From DATAGF01 sp963819845 (GTDB lineage: Bacteria > Actinomycetota > Thermoleophilia > Miltoncostaeales > Miltoncostaeaceae): 64,000 bases of DNA. A model generated the notes under the pieces. It searched no databases, was not told the origin of the DNA, and saw only the letters and a list, made by a program, of their open reading frames with translations. Made by a program: the position numbers and the translations under genes. Position 1 is the first letter of the stretch; every line of letters begins with the position of its first letter. Below are positions 8,433 through 18,348 of the stretch, piece after piece. Location: contig CAWFXQ010000013.1 in NCBI GenBank assembly GCA_963819845.1, forward strand, positions 310,001 through 374,000, in the 5' to 3' direction.

Positions 8433-8745
8433 GTGATCCGGGAGCTGTGGAAGAGCACGGGCGCGCCCCTGGTGGGCCGGCACGTGTACGACGTCACCAA
8501 CGCGTGGGGCGGCCGGCACCCGATGGACGTCACGAGGGTCGTCCTCACCCCCGGCGCCCCGACGACCGGCCGGAGGACGACGAGAACTTCGTCTTCGTGA
8601 CCGAGGGCATCGAGGCGGCCGGTGGTCACGGCCGAGGACATCGCCGGCGACAAGGGCGTCGGCGTCAACGGCGGCCAGATCGCGCGCCAGTGCCTCGACG
8701 CCGGGTTGCTCGACGAGGTCGAGCTCGTCCGCCCGCCGACCCGAC
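8433..8745 (+). pseudogene. Relic of a RibD-C/dihydrofolate-reductase-like gene
   Basis: Three short stretches in changing frames match in order the middle and end of DHFR-like RibD-C proteins: RELWKSTGAPLVGRHVYDVTNAWGGRHP (frame of 8433), then ENFVFVTEGIEAA (frame shifted near 8558), then VTAEDIAGDKGVGVNGGQI followed by ARQCLDAGLLDEVELV (shifted back near 8623 by one extra G). The N-terminal cofactor part and the last strands are missing. The piece runs directly into the miaB promoter. With both ends lost and two frame changes, this is a true remnant rather than a single-error gene. It fills most of the 8298-8771 gap; the first 135 nt hold nothing I recognise. Confidence 0.6.
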
Positions 8746-8758
8746 CGCGGTCGCCCTC

Positions 8759-8764
8759 TAAGAT
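8759..8764 (+). promoter_or_regulatory. -10 box of miaB (leaderless)
   Basis: TAAGAT, 7 nt, then ATG 8772. It lies at the edge of the upstream gene relic. Confidence 0.5.
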
Positions 8765-8771
8765 CCCCGGA

Positions 8772-10092
<1,321 letters not shown>

Positions 10093-10094
<2 letters not shown>

Positions 10095-11019
10095 CGTCCT
10101 CGCGCTCGCCGGGCCCACGGGGGCCGGCAAGAGCGCGCTGGCGCACGCCGCGGCCGTGGCGCTCGGCGCCGAGATCGTGGTCGCCGACCCCTTCCAGCGC
10201 TACCGCGGGCTCGAGATCGCTGCCGACTCCCCGCGGCCGGACGCGCTCGCGGAGGTCCGGTACCACTGCGTCGGCGACCTGGCCCTGACCGAGAGGTCGA
10301 CGGCCGCGGGCTTCGCCGAGCGCGCCCACGCGGCGATCGATGCCTGCGCGACGGCCGGTCGGCCGGCCGTCGTGTCGGGCGGCACCGGCCTCTACCTGCG
10401 GGCGGCGCTCGCCGACCTCGGCTTCCCGGCCGAGGGCCCCGCGGAGGTGCGGACGTGGGCCGAGGGGCTGGCGGGCGGCGACCCCGCCGCGGCCCTCGAG
10501 GAGCTGCGCGCGCGCGACCCCGACGCCGCGGCCCGCGTCGACGCCGCCAACCCGCGCCGGCTGGCCCGGGCCCTCGAGGTGGCCGCCGCGGGCGGGCGGC
10601 GGGGCGACGCTCTCTGGACGGCCGGCCTGCGGCGCCCCACGCTGCTGGTGGCCGTGACCCGGCCGCGCGAGGAGCTCGACCGCCGCATCGCGCGGCGGGT
10701 GCTCCGCGAGCTCGACGACGGCCTGGTGGCCGAGATCGAGGCGGCGCTCGACACCCCCGGCGTCTCGCGGGAGGCGCTGCAGGTGATCGGGGCCCGCGAG
10801 GTCGCGGCGCTGCGGGCTGGCGAGCTGGACGCCGCCGACCTGCCCGAGCGGCTCGCCGCCCGCACCCGGCGCCTGGCGCGCCGACAGCTCGCGTGGCTGC
10901 GCAGGACGCCCGGGGTGGCGGAGCTCGACCTCGGCGAGGTCCCCGCCGAGGACGCGCTGCCGGCGCTGCTGGCGCTGTGGCGGGGCGCGGAGGCCGGTCC
11001 GCTAACCTCCGCGCGATGA
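10093..11019 (+). CDS. miaA: tRNA dimethylallyltransferase MiaA (start unclear)
   Basis: Transfers dimethylallyl to A37 of tRNAs. The P-loop GPTGAGKS starts about 6 residues into the recognisable protein, and the GGTGLYLRA and R-rich PRxARAxE segments follow. No ATG, GTG or TTG lies in frame before the P-loop; the first GTG (10156) would delete it. A CTG overlapping the miaB stop (10091-10094, CTGA) would fit perfectly if one A were missing after it, giving MNVLALAGPTGAGKS. I therefore suspect a one-base deletion or an uncommon start. The coordinate given is only the first in-frame codon of the conserved sequence. It overlaps dapF by ATGA. Confidence 0.85.
11003..11008 (+). promoter_or_regulatory. 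Internal -10 box for dapF
   Basis: TAACCT near the end of miaA, 7 nt before the dapF ATG (11016). dapF could therefore be transcribed leaderlessly as well as from upstream. Confidence 0.45.
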
Positions 11020-11822
11020 GGTTCGCCAAGTGGCAGGGGCTCGGCAACGACTACCTGATCGTCGAGATCGCCGAGTGGCCGCTGCCGCTCACGCCGGCCC
11101 GGGCGCGCCGGCTGTGCGACCGCAACTTCGGCGTCGGTGGTGACGGGGTGCTCGAGGTCACCGACGACGGCGGCGTGCCCCGCATGACGGTCTGGAACCC
11201 GGACGGCAGCCACGCCGAGAACTGCGGCAACGGCATCCGCATGGTCGCGCGGCACCTCGCGGCGCAGGGCCGCCTGCCCGCCGATGGGCGCATCCTCACG
11301 GACGGCGGGCCGGTGACCGTGCGGCCGGCCGGCGGCGACCGGGTGGAGGTGCGCATGGGCCGCGCGCGCTTTCCCGCGGGCGAGGCCCGGGAGCGGCTGA
11401 CCGTCGCCGGCGGCGACGTCGAGCTCGCCGAGGTGTCGATGGGCAACCCGCACGCCATCGTCGAGCACCCCGCGCCCGACGAGGTGGTGCGCTCGCTCGG
11501 GCCGGCGATCGAGACGGACCCCCGGTTCCCGGACCGCGTCAACGTGGAGTTCGTGCGAGCCGAGGGCCCCTCGGAGATCACGATGCGCGTGTGGGAGCGC
11601 GGCGTGGGGGAGACCCTGGCCTGCGGCACGGGCGCCTGCGCCGCGGCGGTGGCCGCGGTGCGCCTGGGCGGGCTGCGCAGCCCCGTCACCGTGCACCTGG
11701 CCGGCGGCGACCTCGAGATCGCCGTTGACGACGACCTGGAGGTGACGATGACCGGGCCCGCGGAGGAGGTCTACCGGGGCGAGCTGTCGGCCGACCTGGC
11801 GCGCGCGCTGGAGGGGCTCTGA
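11016..11822 (+). CDS. dapF: Diaminopimelate epimerase
   Basis: Converts LL- to meso-diaminopimelate for lysine and peptidoglycan synthesis. The two catalytic cysteines are visible in ENCGNGIR near residue 69 and LACGTGACA near residue 202, in the expected mirror-image halves. The 268-aa length is normal. Its start overlaps the miaA stop (ATGA) and its stop overlaps a CTG start of the next gene (CTGA). The neighbour makes the LL-DAP substrate, so the pair forms a direct aminotransferase pathway to meso-DAP. Confidence 0.95.
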   Translation: MRFAKWQGLGNDYLIVEIAEWPLPLTPARARRLCDRNFGVGGDGVLEVTDDGGVPRMTVWNPDGSHAENCGNGIRMVARHLAAQGRLPADGRILTDGGPVTVRPAGGDRVEVRMGRARFPAGEARERLTVAGGDVELAEVSMGNPHAIVEHPAPDEVVRSLGPAIETDPRFPDRVNVEFVRAEGPSEITMRVWERGVGETLACGTGACAAAVAAVRLGGLRSPVTVHLAGGDLEIAVDDDLEVTMTGPAEEVYRGELSADLARALEGL

Positions 11823-12994
11823 GCACCCGGGCCGTCGGCGCCGACCGGCTCCGGCGGCTGCCCCCGTACCTGTTCGCGCAGATCGAGCAGAAGATCGCCG
11901 CCAAGAAGGCGGCGGGCGTGGACGTCATCTCGCTCGGCATCGGCGACCCCGACACCCCGACGCCGGCCGTCGTCGTCGACGCGATGCGCGAGCAGGTCGC
12001 GCGCCCCGACACGCATCAGTACCCCTCCAACCGCGGGCGGGCGTCGTTCCGGGAGGCCGTCGCCGGCTTCTACGGGACCCGGTTCGGCGTCGAGCTCGAC
12101 CCCGAGGCCGAGGTGATCCCCGCGCTGGGTGCCAAGGAGGCGGTGGCGAACGTCAACCTGGCCTTCCTCGACCCCGGGGACGTCGCCCTGGCCAGCGACC
12201 CCGGCTACCCGGTCTACACCACGGGCCCCCTGCTGGCGGGCGCCGAGCCGGTGCCGATGCCGCTGCTGCCCGAGCTCGGCTTCCAGCCCGACCTCGACGC
12301 GATCCCGGCCGACGTCGCCCGCCGCGCGCGGCTGATGTTCCTCAACTACCCCAACAACCCGACCGGGGGCGTCGTCGACGACGGCTTCTTCTCGCAGGCG
12401 GTGGAGTTCGCGCGCCGCAACGACGTCATCGTCGTGCACGACAACGCCTATTCGGAGATCACCTACGACGGCTACCGGGCGCCCTCGTTCCTCGAGACCC
12501 CCGGAGCGATGGACATCGGCGTCGAGATCTTCTCCCTGTCGAAGACCTACAACATGACCGGCTGGCGCGCGGGCGCCGTCGTGGGCAACCGCGATCTGGT
12601 GGGCGCCTACTGGCAGCTCAAGACGAACATCGACAGCGGCATGTTCGAGGCGCTCCAGGAGGCCGCCGCGGCGGCGCTGCGCTCCGACCAGTCCTCGGTC
12701 GCCGAGATGTGCGCGATCTACCAGCGCCGCCGCGACGTGCTGGTCGCCGCGCTGCGCGCGATCGGGCTTCACGTCGATCCGCCCAAGGGCGCCATCTACG
12801 TCTGGGCCCGCGTGCCCGAGGGGGACACCTCGGCGTCGTTCACCGAGCGGGTGCTCGAGGACGCCGCGGTCGTCATCTCGCCCGGCGCGGCCTACGGGCC
12901 CAGCGGCGAGGGCTTCGTGCGCATGAGCCTCACCGTGCCGGACGAGCGGCTGAACGAGGCCGCGGAGCGGATCGCCGCGCTCGTCTCCGGGTAG
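11819..12994 (+). CDS. dapL: LL-diaminopimelate aminotransferase (class I/II)
   Basis: PLP enzyme with the lysine in FSLSKTYNMTGWRAGAVVGN near residue 243, the NYPNNPTGG motif and the N-terminal RLRRLPPYLFAQIEQK typical of LL-DAP aminotransferases (tetrahydrodipicolinate to LL-DAP). Next to dapF this assignment is strong, although substrate ranges in this fold overlap with other aminotransferases. The N-terminal family motif lies before the first standard in-frame start (GTG 11918). The only suitable start is CTG 11819, which overlaps the dapF TGA in CTGA, so re-initiation by ribosomes finishing dapF is likely. Confidence 0.85.
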   Translation: MSTRAVGADRLRRLPPYLFAQIEQKIAAKKAAGVDVISLGIGDPDTPTPAVVVDAMREQVARPDTHQYPSNRGRASFREAVAGFYGTRFGVELDPEAEVIPALGAKEAVANVNLAFLDPGDVALASDPGYPVYTTGPLLAGAEPVPMPLLPELGFQPDLDAIPADVARRARLMFLNYPNNPTGGVVDDGFFSQAVEFARRNDVIVVHDNAYSEITYDGYRAPSFLETPGAMDIGVEIFSLSKTYNMTGWRAGAVVGNRDLVGAYWQLKTNIDSGMFEALQEAAAAALRSDQSSVAEMCAIYQRRRDVLVAALRAIGLHVDPPKGAIYVWARVPEGDTSASFTERVLEDAAVVISPGAAYGPSGEGFVRMSLTVPDERLNEAAERIAALVSG

Positions 12995-12998
12995 CCCG

Positions 12999-13433
12999 GT
13001 GCCGCTGGAGCTGCAGGTCCGCATCCTGCGGCCCGGGGGGCGGGTGCCGGCCCGCGCCCACCCCGGCGACGCGGGCCTCGACCTCACCGCCGCGGAGGCC
13101 GGGGAGGTCGCGCCGGGCGCGCGCGCCGCGATCGGCACCGGCATCGCCGTGGCCGTGCCGCCCGGGCACGCGGGGCTGGTGCTGCCGCGGTCGGGCCTCG
13201 CCCGCCGGCACGGCGTGACGCTGGCCAACTCCCCGGGGCTGATCGACGCCGGCTACCGCGGCGAGCTGGTCGTCACCCTCGTCAACCTCGGCGACGCTCC
13301 CCACCGGGTCGAGCCCGGCGACCGCATCGCCCAGCTCGTGCTGGTGCCCGTCGAGCTCTGGGGCGCCGCGCAGGTGGACGAGCTGCCGCCCTCCGACGGC
13401 CGCGGCGAGGGCGGCTTCGGCTCGACCGGCTGA
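12999..13433 (+). CDS. dut: dUTP diphosphatase
   Basis: Trimeric dUTPase of 144 aa. The conserved motifs run in order: motif 1 DAGLDLTA, motif 2 PRSGLARRHGV, motif 3 GLIDAGYRGEL, motif 4 PGDRIAQLVLVPV and the glycine-rich C-terminal motif GRGEGGFGSTG. It hydrolyses dUTP to dUMP and keeps uracil out of DNA. It starts 4 nt after dapL and is the last gene of this co-oriented block. Confidence 0.95.
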   Translation: MPLELQVRILRPGGRVPARAHPGDAGLDLTAAEAGEVAPGARAAIGTGIAVAVPPGHAGLVLPRSGLARRHGVTLANSPGLIDAGYRGELVVTLVNLGDAPHRVEPGDRIAQLVLVPVELWGAAQVDELPPSDGRGEGGFGSTG

Positions 13434-13445
13434 CGTGGGCCGCGC

Positions 13446-13832
13446 TCAGGCGGCCGGCGCCGACTTCCACACGCCGACGACGTTGCCCTGGGTGTCGCCG
13501 ATGTAGGCGTACCAGCCCATTCCCGGCACCTCGGTCTTGGGCCGCACGATCTCGCCCCCGGCCGCCTCGGCCTTCGCCAGCGAATCCTCGATCGAGTCGA
13601 CCTCCATCACGAGGACCGGCCCCGGCGCGTCGTCCGGGCGCGGCATCAGCGCCCCGTTGATCCCCCCCGGCGAAGTCGGCTGGAAGTCGGGTCCGACCGG
13701 GGTGGTCGTCGCCCCGATGTAGGCCGCGCCCATGCCGAGCTCGGCCGTCTCCCAGCCGAAGACGTCGCCGTAGAAACGCCGCGCCGCGTCCATGTCGCTC
13801 ACCGGGATCTCGAAGTGCACCACGCGGTCCAT
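13446..13832 (-). CDS. VOC-family (glyoxalase-like) protein
   Basis: Two beta-alpha-beta-beta-beta units of the vicinal oxygen chelate fold are visible (VVHFEIPVSDMDAARRFYGDVFGWE in the first half, GPVLVMEVDSIEDSLAKAEAAGGEIV in the second). VFGWE and QGNVVGVW resemble small glyoxalase/bleomycin-resistance proteins of unknown substrate. The 128-aa length is normal. ATG 13832 has AGGAGG 7 nt upstream; a GTG one codon earlier is the alternative. It converges with dut. Confidence 0.75.
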   Translation of the reverse strand: MDRVVHFEIPVSDMDAARRFYGDVFGWETAELGMGAAYIGATTTPVGPDFQPTSPGGINGALMPRPDDAPGPVLVMEVDSIEDSLAKAEAAGGEIVRPKTEVPGMGWYAYIGDTQGNVVGVWKSAPAA

Positions 13833-13867
13833 CACAGGCCTCCTCGCGTCGATCGCCCGCCGCGAGG

Positions 13868-14614
13868 CTAGCGCGCGCCGGCCGCCCGCGCCGTTGCGGC
13901 CCTGTGCGCGGCCTCCTCGAGGCCGTCGTCCAGCGGCTCCAGCTCCACCGGCGCGCCCGCGCGGTGCTCGAGGCCCCAGGAGAGGAGCCGGTCGGCGAGC
14001 CAGGGGTTCTTGGGCAGCAGCGGGCCGTGGAGGTAGGTCCCCACCACGCGCCCGGTCACGCCCCCCTCGCCGCGGTCCTCGCCGTTGTTGCCGTGGCCGT
14101 GGACGACCCGCCCCAGGGGGCGGGAGCCGGGGCCCAGGAGCGTGCGCCCGGCGTGGTTCTCGAAGCCGACGACCCGCCGCCGCTCGCCGTCGAGCTCCGC
14201 GTCGATGACCAGGTTGCCGATGAGGCGGGTCGGCCCCGCGACCGTGTTGAGGTCGAGCAGCCCCAGCCCGGGCATGTGGGCGCCGCCGGCGCCGGTGTAG
14301 CCGTGGCCCGCCAGCTGGAAGCCGCCGCAGACGCAGAGCGCCGCCGCGCCCGAGGCGACCGCCGCCCGCAGGCCCTCGGCCTTCGCCCTCAGGAGGTCAT
14401 CGGCCACGACGGCCTGGTCGCGGTCCTGGCCGCCGCCCAGGTAGAACAGGTCGTGCGCGGCAGGGTCCACCGGCTCGCCCAGCCCCGACGGGGTCACCTC
14501 GATGGCGTGACCGCGCCAGGCGAGGCGCCGCTCGAGCACGGCGATGTTGCCCCGGTCGGCATAGATGTTCATCTCGCCGGGGTAGAGGTGGCAGACGCGC
14601 AGGGTGAGGCTCAC
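13868..14614 (-). CDS. gatD: Lipid II isoglutaminyl synthase, glutaminase subunit GatD
   Basis: Class I glutamine amidotransferase of the CobB/CobQ-like type. The nucleophile Cys lies in ALCVCGGFQLAGHGY near residue 94 and the catalytic His in GTYLHGPLLPKNPWLADRLL near residue 195. The partner of MurT, it supplies ammonia to amidate the D-Glu of lipid II. Start GTG 14614 overlaps the stop of the methyltransferase (GTGA), so it is the third gene of the murT operon. The arrangement supports the name over a cobalamin-synthesis role. Confidence 0.88.
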   Translation of the reverse strand: MSLTLRVCHLYPGEMNIYADRGNIAVLERRLAWRGHAIEVTPSGLGEPVDPAAHDLFYLGGGQDRDQAVVADDLLRAKAEGLRAAVASGAAALCVCGGFQLAGHGYTGAGGAHMPGLGLLDLNTVAGPTRLIGNLVIDAELDGERRRVVGFENHAGRTLLGPGSRPLGRVVHGHGNNGEDRGEGGVTGRVVGTYLHGPLLPKNPWLADRLLSWGLEHRAGAPVELEPLDDGLEEAAHRAATARAAGAR

Positions 14615-15384
14615 GGGACCGCCCGGCAGCGATAGACCTGACGCTCCGAGCCGTGGCGCAGCGGCGCGCCGTCGAAGCCGCCCGCCACCTCGACGGGCTC
14701 CAGGCCGGCGGCCGCGAGCAGGTCGGCCACCTCGTCGGGGCGGAAGACGTGCACGCGGTGGCGGCGCAGGATCTCGCGGGGCCGCTCCGGGGGGCGGTGC
14801 TCCTCGATGCGGAGGGTGAACTCCAGGGTCCCGGTGGCGGGCTCCCAGCGGTCGTACCAGCCGGAGTGGAGCAGAAGCGGCCCGGTCGCCCCGTCGCGGT
14901 GGTGGCCGCCGGAGCGCTCCCGCCCCATGGTCGCGACGATCTCGTCGGGATCGGGGTTGCCGACGTCGAATGCCAGCTCGCCTCCCTCGGCCAGGTGCGC
15001 CCGCACCCCGCGCAGGCAGGCCAGCCGCTGCGCCGGCTCGGTCAGCACCTGCAGCGTGTTCATCGCGGCGATGACCAGCGGGAACGCGCGGGGCAGGACC
15101 AGCGCGGCGAGGTCGCCGGCCACGGGCCGCACCCGCGCGCGCACCTCGTCGGGCTCGCCGGCGAGGCGCCGGCGCAGCTCTCCGAGCATCGCCGGGGAGC
15201 GGTCGAGGGCCCACACCTCGTGGCCGTCCCGGGCGAGCGGGATGGCCACGCGGCCGGTGGCCGCGCCGAGGTCGAGCACCGGCGACCCGCAGCGGGCGGC
15301 CGCGGTCCGCCAGAACGCGATGTCGTCGTCGTGGTGGGCGTGCTCGACGGCGAAGCGCCGCGCCTCGTCGTCGTCATCGCTCAC
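14611..15384 (-). CDS. Class I SAM-dependent methyltransferase inside the murT-gatD operon
   Basis: The 257-aa protein has the SAM motif VLDLGAATGRVAIPLARDGHEVWALDRS near residue 35 and LVIAAMNTLQVL. It is similar in layout to small-molecule methyltransferases (Methyltransf_25 type). It overlaps murT by 11 nt and gatD by 4 nt, so all three are translated as a unit. The usual pair is murT-gatD alone, so a methyltransferase between them suggests a role tied to the same wall-precursor step or a simple insertion. The substrate is unknown. Confidence 0.75.
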   Translation of the reverse strand: MSDDDDEARRFAVEHAHHDDDIAFWRTAAARCGSPVLDLGAATGRVAIPLARDGHEVWALDRSPAMLGELRRRLAGEPDEVRARVRPVAGDLAALVLPRAFPLVIAAMNTLQVLTEPAQRLACLRGVRAHLAEGGELAFDVGNPDPDEIVATMGRERSGGHHRDGATGPLLLHSGWYDRWEPATGTLEFTLRIEEHRPPERPREILRRHRVHVFRPDEVADLLAAAGLEPVEVAGGFDGAPLRHGSERQVYRCRAVP

Positions 15385-16747
15385 GCCAGAACGCCTCGGC
15401 CGCCCCCCGGCGCACCAGCGTCTCGCGCAGGCCGAGCATCGCCGTGTAGGTGGGGAGCACGTAGAGGACACCGCCCTGCGGGACGGCCGCGACCGCCGCG
15501 TCGAGGGCCTCGTCGGGGTCGGGGACCACCGTCATGCGGTCGGCCCCGGCCCCGGCGTAGCGCACCCGCAGGGCCAGGTCGTAGGCGCGGTCGCCCGTCA
15601 CGGTGAGCGACGCCGCGCGCGCGAGCAGGGGCTCGTAGTTAACGTCCCAGATCCACGAGACGTCGTGGCCGTCGGCGATGCGGTCGTTCAGGGCGATCAG
15701 CAGGTGCGGCCGGGCGTCGTCGAGCAGGATGGTGCGCACGGTCTCGTTGGTGCCGGTGGGGTTCTTGGCCAGGAGCAGGACGAGCTCGCGGCCCTCCAGG
15801 CGCACCCGCTCGCCGCGGCCGAAGGCCGCCGGGCTGCGCTCCAGCCCAGGCGCGAGGGCGGCGTGGGGGATGCCCATGGCGAGCGCCGCGGCGACGGCGG
15901 CGGTCGCGTTGTAGGCGTTGTGGACGCCGGGCAGCGCGATCGCCGCCTCCACCGGCCCGGCGGGCGTCTCGATTCGCAGGTCGGCGCCGTGGACCCCCCG
16001 GAGGTCCACACGCACGGCGCGCACGTCCGGGACCGGCCGCGCGGCGCCGCAGCCGGGGCACTCCCAGTGACCCAGGTGCCCGAGCGACACCATCGAGTAG
16101 CGCAGCGGCGCGGCGCAGGCGCGGCAGCGGACCGAGTCGGCGGCGTGGGGGAGGGCGGGCAGGGCGACGGCCGGGTCGTCGATGCCGAAGGTGAGCGCGC
16201 CGGGCCGGTCTCGGGCCAGCTCGGCGATCGCCGGGTCATCGGCGTTCAGCACCGGCACCGACCCCTCGGGCAGCCCCTCCACCATGCCCGCCCAGCGCGC
16301 GGCGATGCTCTCCAGCTCGCCGTAGCGGTCGAGCTGGTCGCGGAACAGGTTCATCAGCACGAGCACCCGGGGGCGCAGCTGGCGGGCGACCTCGGGGAGC
16401 GCGGCCTCGTCGACCTCGAACAGGCCCGCCTGCGGCGCGGGCCGCCGCGACCGCGCGTCGAGCAGGGCGGTCGCCACCCCCGACAGCAGGTTGGCCCCGG
16501 ACGGGTTCGCGGCCAGCTCCCAGCCCGCCTCGCGCGCGCACGAGCCCACCAGGCGGGCCGTCGTCGTCTTGCCGTTGGTCGCCGAGATCAGCGTCACCCC
16601 GTGCGCCAGCCCGGCGCCGAGCTCGGCCACGGCCTCGGGCCGCAGGCGCAGGAGCACCTTGCCGGGCAGGCTCGTCCCGCCGCCGCGCCCCAGGCGCCGC
16701 GAGAGGCTCCCGGCGGCGCGCGCCAGGGTCAGCGAGGGAGCGGTCAC
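15374..16747 (-). CDS. murT: Lipid II isoglutaminyl synthase, ligase subunit MurT
   Basis: Mur-ligase-like ATP-dependent enzyme. The P-loop ATNGKTTTAR is near residue 55, the central domain contains the four-cysteine ribbon (CRACAAPL ... CPGC) that marks MurT, and a C-terminal DUF1727 domain is present. With GatD it converts the D-isoglutamate of lipid II to D-isoglutamine. At 457 aa it is full length. A minus-strand TACCAT lies 7 nt before the GTG start, so the operon promoter is leaderless. Confidence 0.92.
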   Translation of the reverse strand: MTAPSLTLARAAGSLSRRLGRGGGTSLPGKVLLRLRPEAVAELGAGLAHGVTLISATNGKTTTARLVGSCAREAGWELAANPSGANLLSGVATALLDARSRRPAPQAGLFEVDEAALPEVARQLRPRVLVLMNLFRDQLDRYGELESIAARWAGMVEGLPEGSVPVLNADDPAIAELARDRPGALTFGIDDPAVALPALPHAADSVRCRACAAPLRYSMVSLGHLGHWECPGCGAARPVPDVRAVRVDLRGVHGADLRIETPAGPVEAAIALPGVHNAYNATAAVAAALAMGIPHAALAPGLERSPAAFGRGERVRLEGRELVLLLAKNPTGTNETVRTILLDDARPHLLIALNDRIADGHDVSWIWDVNYEPLLARAASLTVTGDRAYDLALRVRYAGAGADRMTVVPDPDEALDAAVAAVPQGGVLYVLPTYTAMLGLRETLVRRGAAEAFWRER

Positions 16748-16754
16748 GCGGACG

Positions 16755-16760
16755 ATGGTA
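16755..16760 (-). promoter_or_regulatory. -10 box of the murT operon (leaderless)
   Basis: Minus-strand TACCAT with a 7-nt gap to GTG 16747, within the gap after rpiA. Confidence 0.45.
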
Positions 16761-16772
16761 GCGGTGGGCCCC

Positions 16773-17429
16773 TCAGCCGGCGGGCGCCCACGAGCCGTCG
16801 GGGCGGCCCACGAGGACGCGCCCGAGCGGCGCGCGGAAGAGCCCGTGGTCGACGACGCCCGGCACCGCCGCCGCGCGGACGGCGACGGCCTCCCAGTCGC
16901 TCCCGGGCGGAGGACGCAGGTCGAGGATGACCAGGCCGTCGTCGCTGCGGCCGCGCCGCCGCACCGGGTCGAGGTCGGCGAGCGCGTCGGCCACCCGCGC
17001 GGCCCCGAAGGGGATCGCGGCGACCGGCAGCCGGCCCCAGGCGTCGAGCGACGCCGCCAGCTTGGGCGGGTTGACCAGCACCAGCCAGACCGCGGCCGCC
17101 CGCGCGACCAGGCGCTCCCGCACCAGCGCCCCGCCGCCGCCCTTCACCATGAGCCCGGCGGGATCGACGGCGTCCGCCCCGTCGAAGGCGAGGTCGAGGG
17201 GGTGGCGCAGCCGCTCCACCGGGATCCCCAGCTCCCGCGCCAGCGCCGCACTGGCCCGCGAGGTGGGCACGCCGCGGCACCGCAGCCCGCCGGCCACCCG
17301 GCGCCCCAGGGCCCGGATGCCGGCCGCGGCCGCGCGGCCGGTGCCCAGGCCCACCCGCATCCCGTCCTCGACCCGGGCGGCGGCTGCCTCGCCGGCCGCG
17401 GCCCACGCCCGCGCTCGCGCGTCCTCCAC
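16773..17429 (-). CDS. rpiA: Ribose-5-phosphate isomerase A
   Basis: Interconverts ribose-5-phosphate and ribulose-5-phosphate in the pentose phosphate pathway. Family signatures are VGLGTGRAAAAGI (phosphate loop; the more usual form is GTGST), DLAFDGADAVDP with the catalytic Asp, and MVKGGGGALVRERLVA. The 218-aa length is normal. The GTG start lies 6 nt after a minus-strand TAGCCT. Divergent from the metallo-beta-lactamase gene with a 27-nt gap. Confidence 0.9.
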   Translation of the reverse strand: MEDARARAWAAAGEAAAARVEDGMRVGLGTGRAAAAGIRALGRRVAGGLRCRGVPTSRASAALARELGIPVERLRHPLDLAFDGADAVDPAGLMVKGGGGALVRERLVARAAAVWLVLVNPPKLAASLDAWGRLPVAAIPFGAARVADALADLDPVRRRGRSDDGLVILDLRPPPGSDWEAVAVRAAAVPGVVDHGLFRAPLGRVLVGRPDGSWAPAG

Positions 17430-17435
17430 AGCCGA

Positions 17436-17441
17436 AGGCTA
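17436..17441 (-). promoter_or_regulatory. -10 box of rpiA (leaderless)
   Basis: Minus-strand TAGCCT, 6 nt before GTG 17429, in the 27-nt divergent gap. No matching box for the plus-strand neighbour was seen. Confidence 0.4.
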
Positions 17442-17456
17442 TGCGACGATCCCGGG

Positions 17457-18348
17457 GTGCAGGAGATCGGCGGCGGCATCGGCATGATCGACACCCTCCT
17501 CGGGGGCATCGAGGGGGTCACCGCGGCCTACCTCGTGCCCGGCGAGCGGCCGGCCCTCGTGGAGACCGGCGCGCGGACCTCCGCGCCGGCGCTGCGGGCG
17601 GGCCTCGCGCGGGCGGGCGTGGGACCGGACGACCTGGCCTGGATCGTGCTCACGCACATCCACCTCGACCACTGCGGCGGCACGGGCATCGTCGCCGCGG
17701 CCTTCCCCCGCGCCACCGTGGTGGTGCACCGCCGGGGCGCGCGCCACCTGGCCGAGCCCGGGCGGCTGGTGGCGGCCTCCGCGGAGGTCTACGGGCGGCG
17801 CTGGGCGCTCTACGGCGGCCTCGACCGCACGCCCGCCGACCGGATCGTCGCGGCCGAGGACGGCCACCGCGTCCCGGTGAGCCCGGGCCGCGACCTGGTG
17901 CTGCTCGAGACGACCGGCCACGCCCGCCACCACATGGCGGTGCACGACGAGGCCACCGGCACCGTCTTCGCGGGCGACGCCGCCGGGGCGCGCCTGGGCG
18001 CGGGGGGCCTCTACCCGTCGCTCCCTCCGCCGGACGTTCGACCTCGACGCGGGCGCTCGCAGCCTCGACCGGATCGCCGGGCTGGCCCCGGCGCAGGTCT
18101 GCCTGGGCCATTTCGGCCCCGCCCCGGACCCGCAGGCGACCCTCGCGGTCGCCCGGGAGCAGCTCGCCCGCGTCGGCGCGGCCGCGGCCGGCGCGGGCGC
18201 CGGGCGCGAGGCCCTGGCGGCCGCGGTCGAGGAGGCCCTGCCGCTGGAGGCCACCGTCGCCGACGCCGGCGGCCTCGCGCGCTGGGAGCGGCTCGGGTGG
18301 GCGGACGCCAACGTCGACGGCCTCGCCGGGTGGCGCGAGCGGCCATGA
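17457..18348 (+). CDS. Metallo-beta-lactamase-fold hydrolase, frameshifted
   Basis: Zn-hydrolase with LTHIHLDHCGGTG near residue 63 (the HxHxDH site), the bridging Asp in VFAGDAAGARLG and a His-containing end. Reading changes frame at GTTCGAC (18036-18042). Removing one T restores ...SLPPPDVDLDAGARSLDRIAG and an unbroken protein that stops at 18348. The true sequence is probably GTCGAC, as in three other broken genes here. Similar proteins act on diverse thioester or lactone substrates; none is inferable. Its stop overlaps the next start (ATGA). Confidence 0.75.

Noticed and set aside
18036..18042. Programmed ribosomal frameshifting at GTTCGAC
   Set aside because: The same change breaks four unrelated families that are never known to use frameshifting, and no slippery heptamer, downstream structure or release-factor context is shared.
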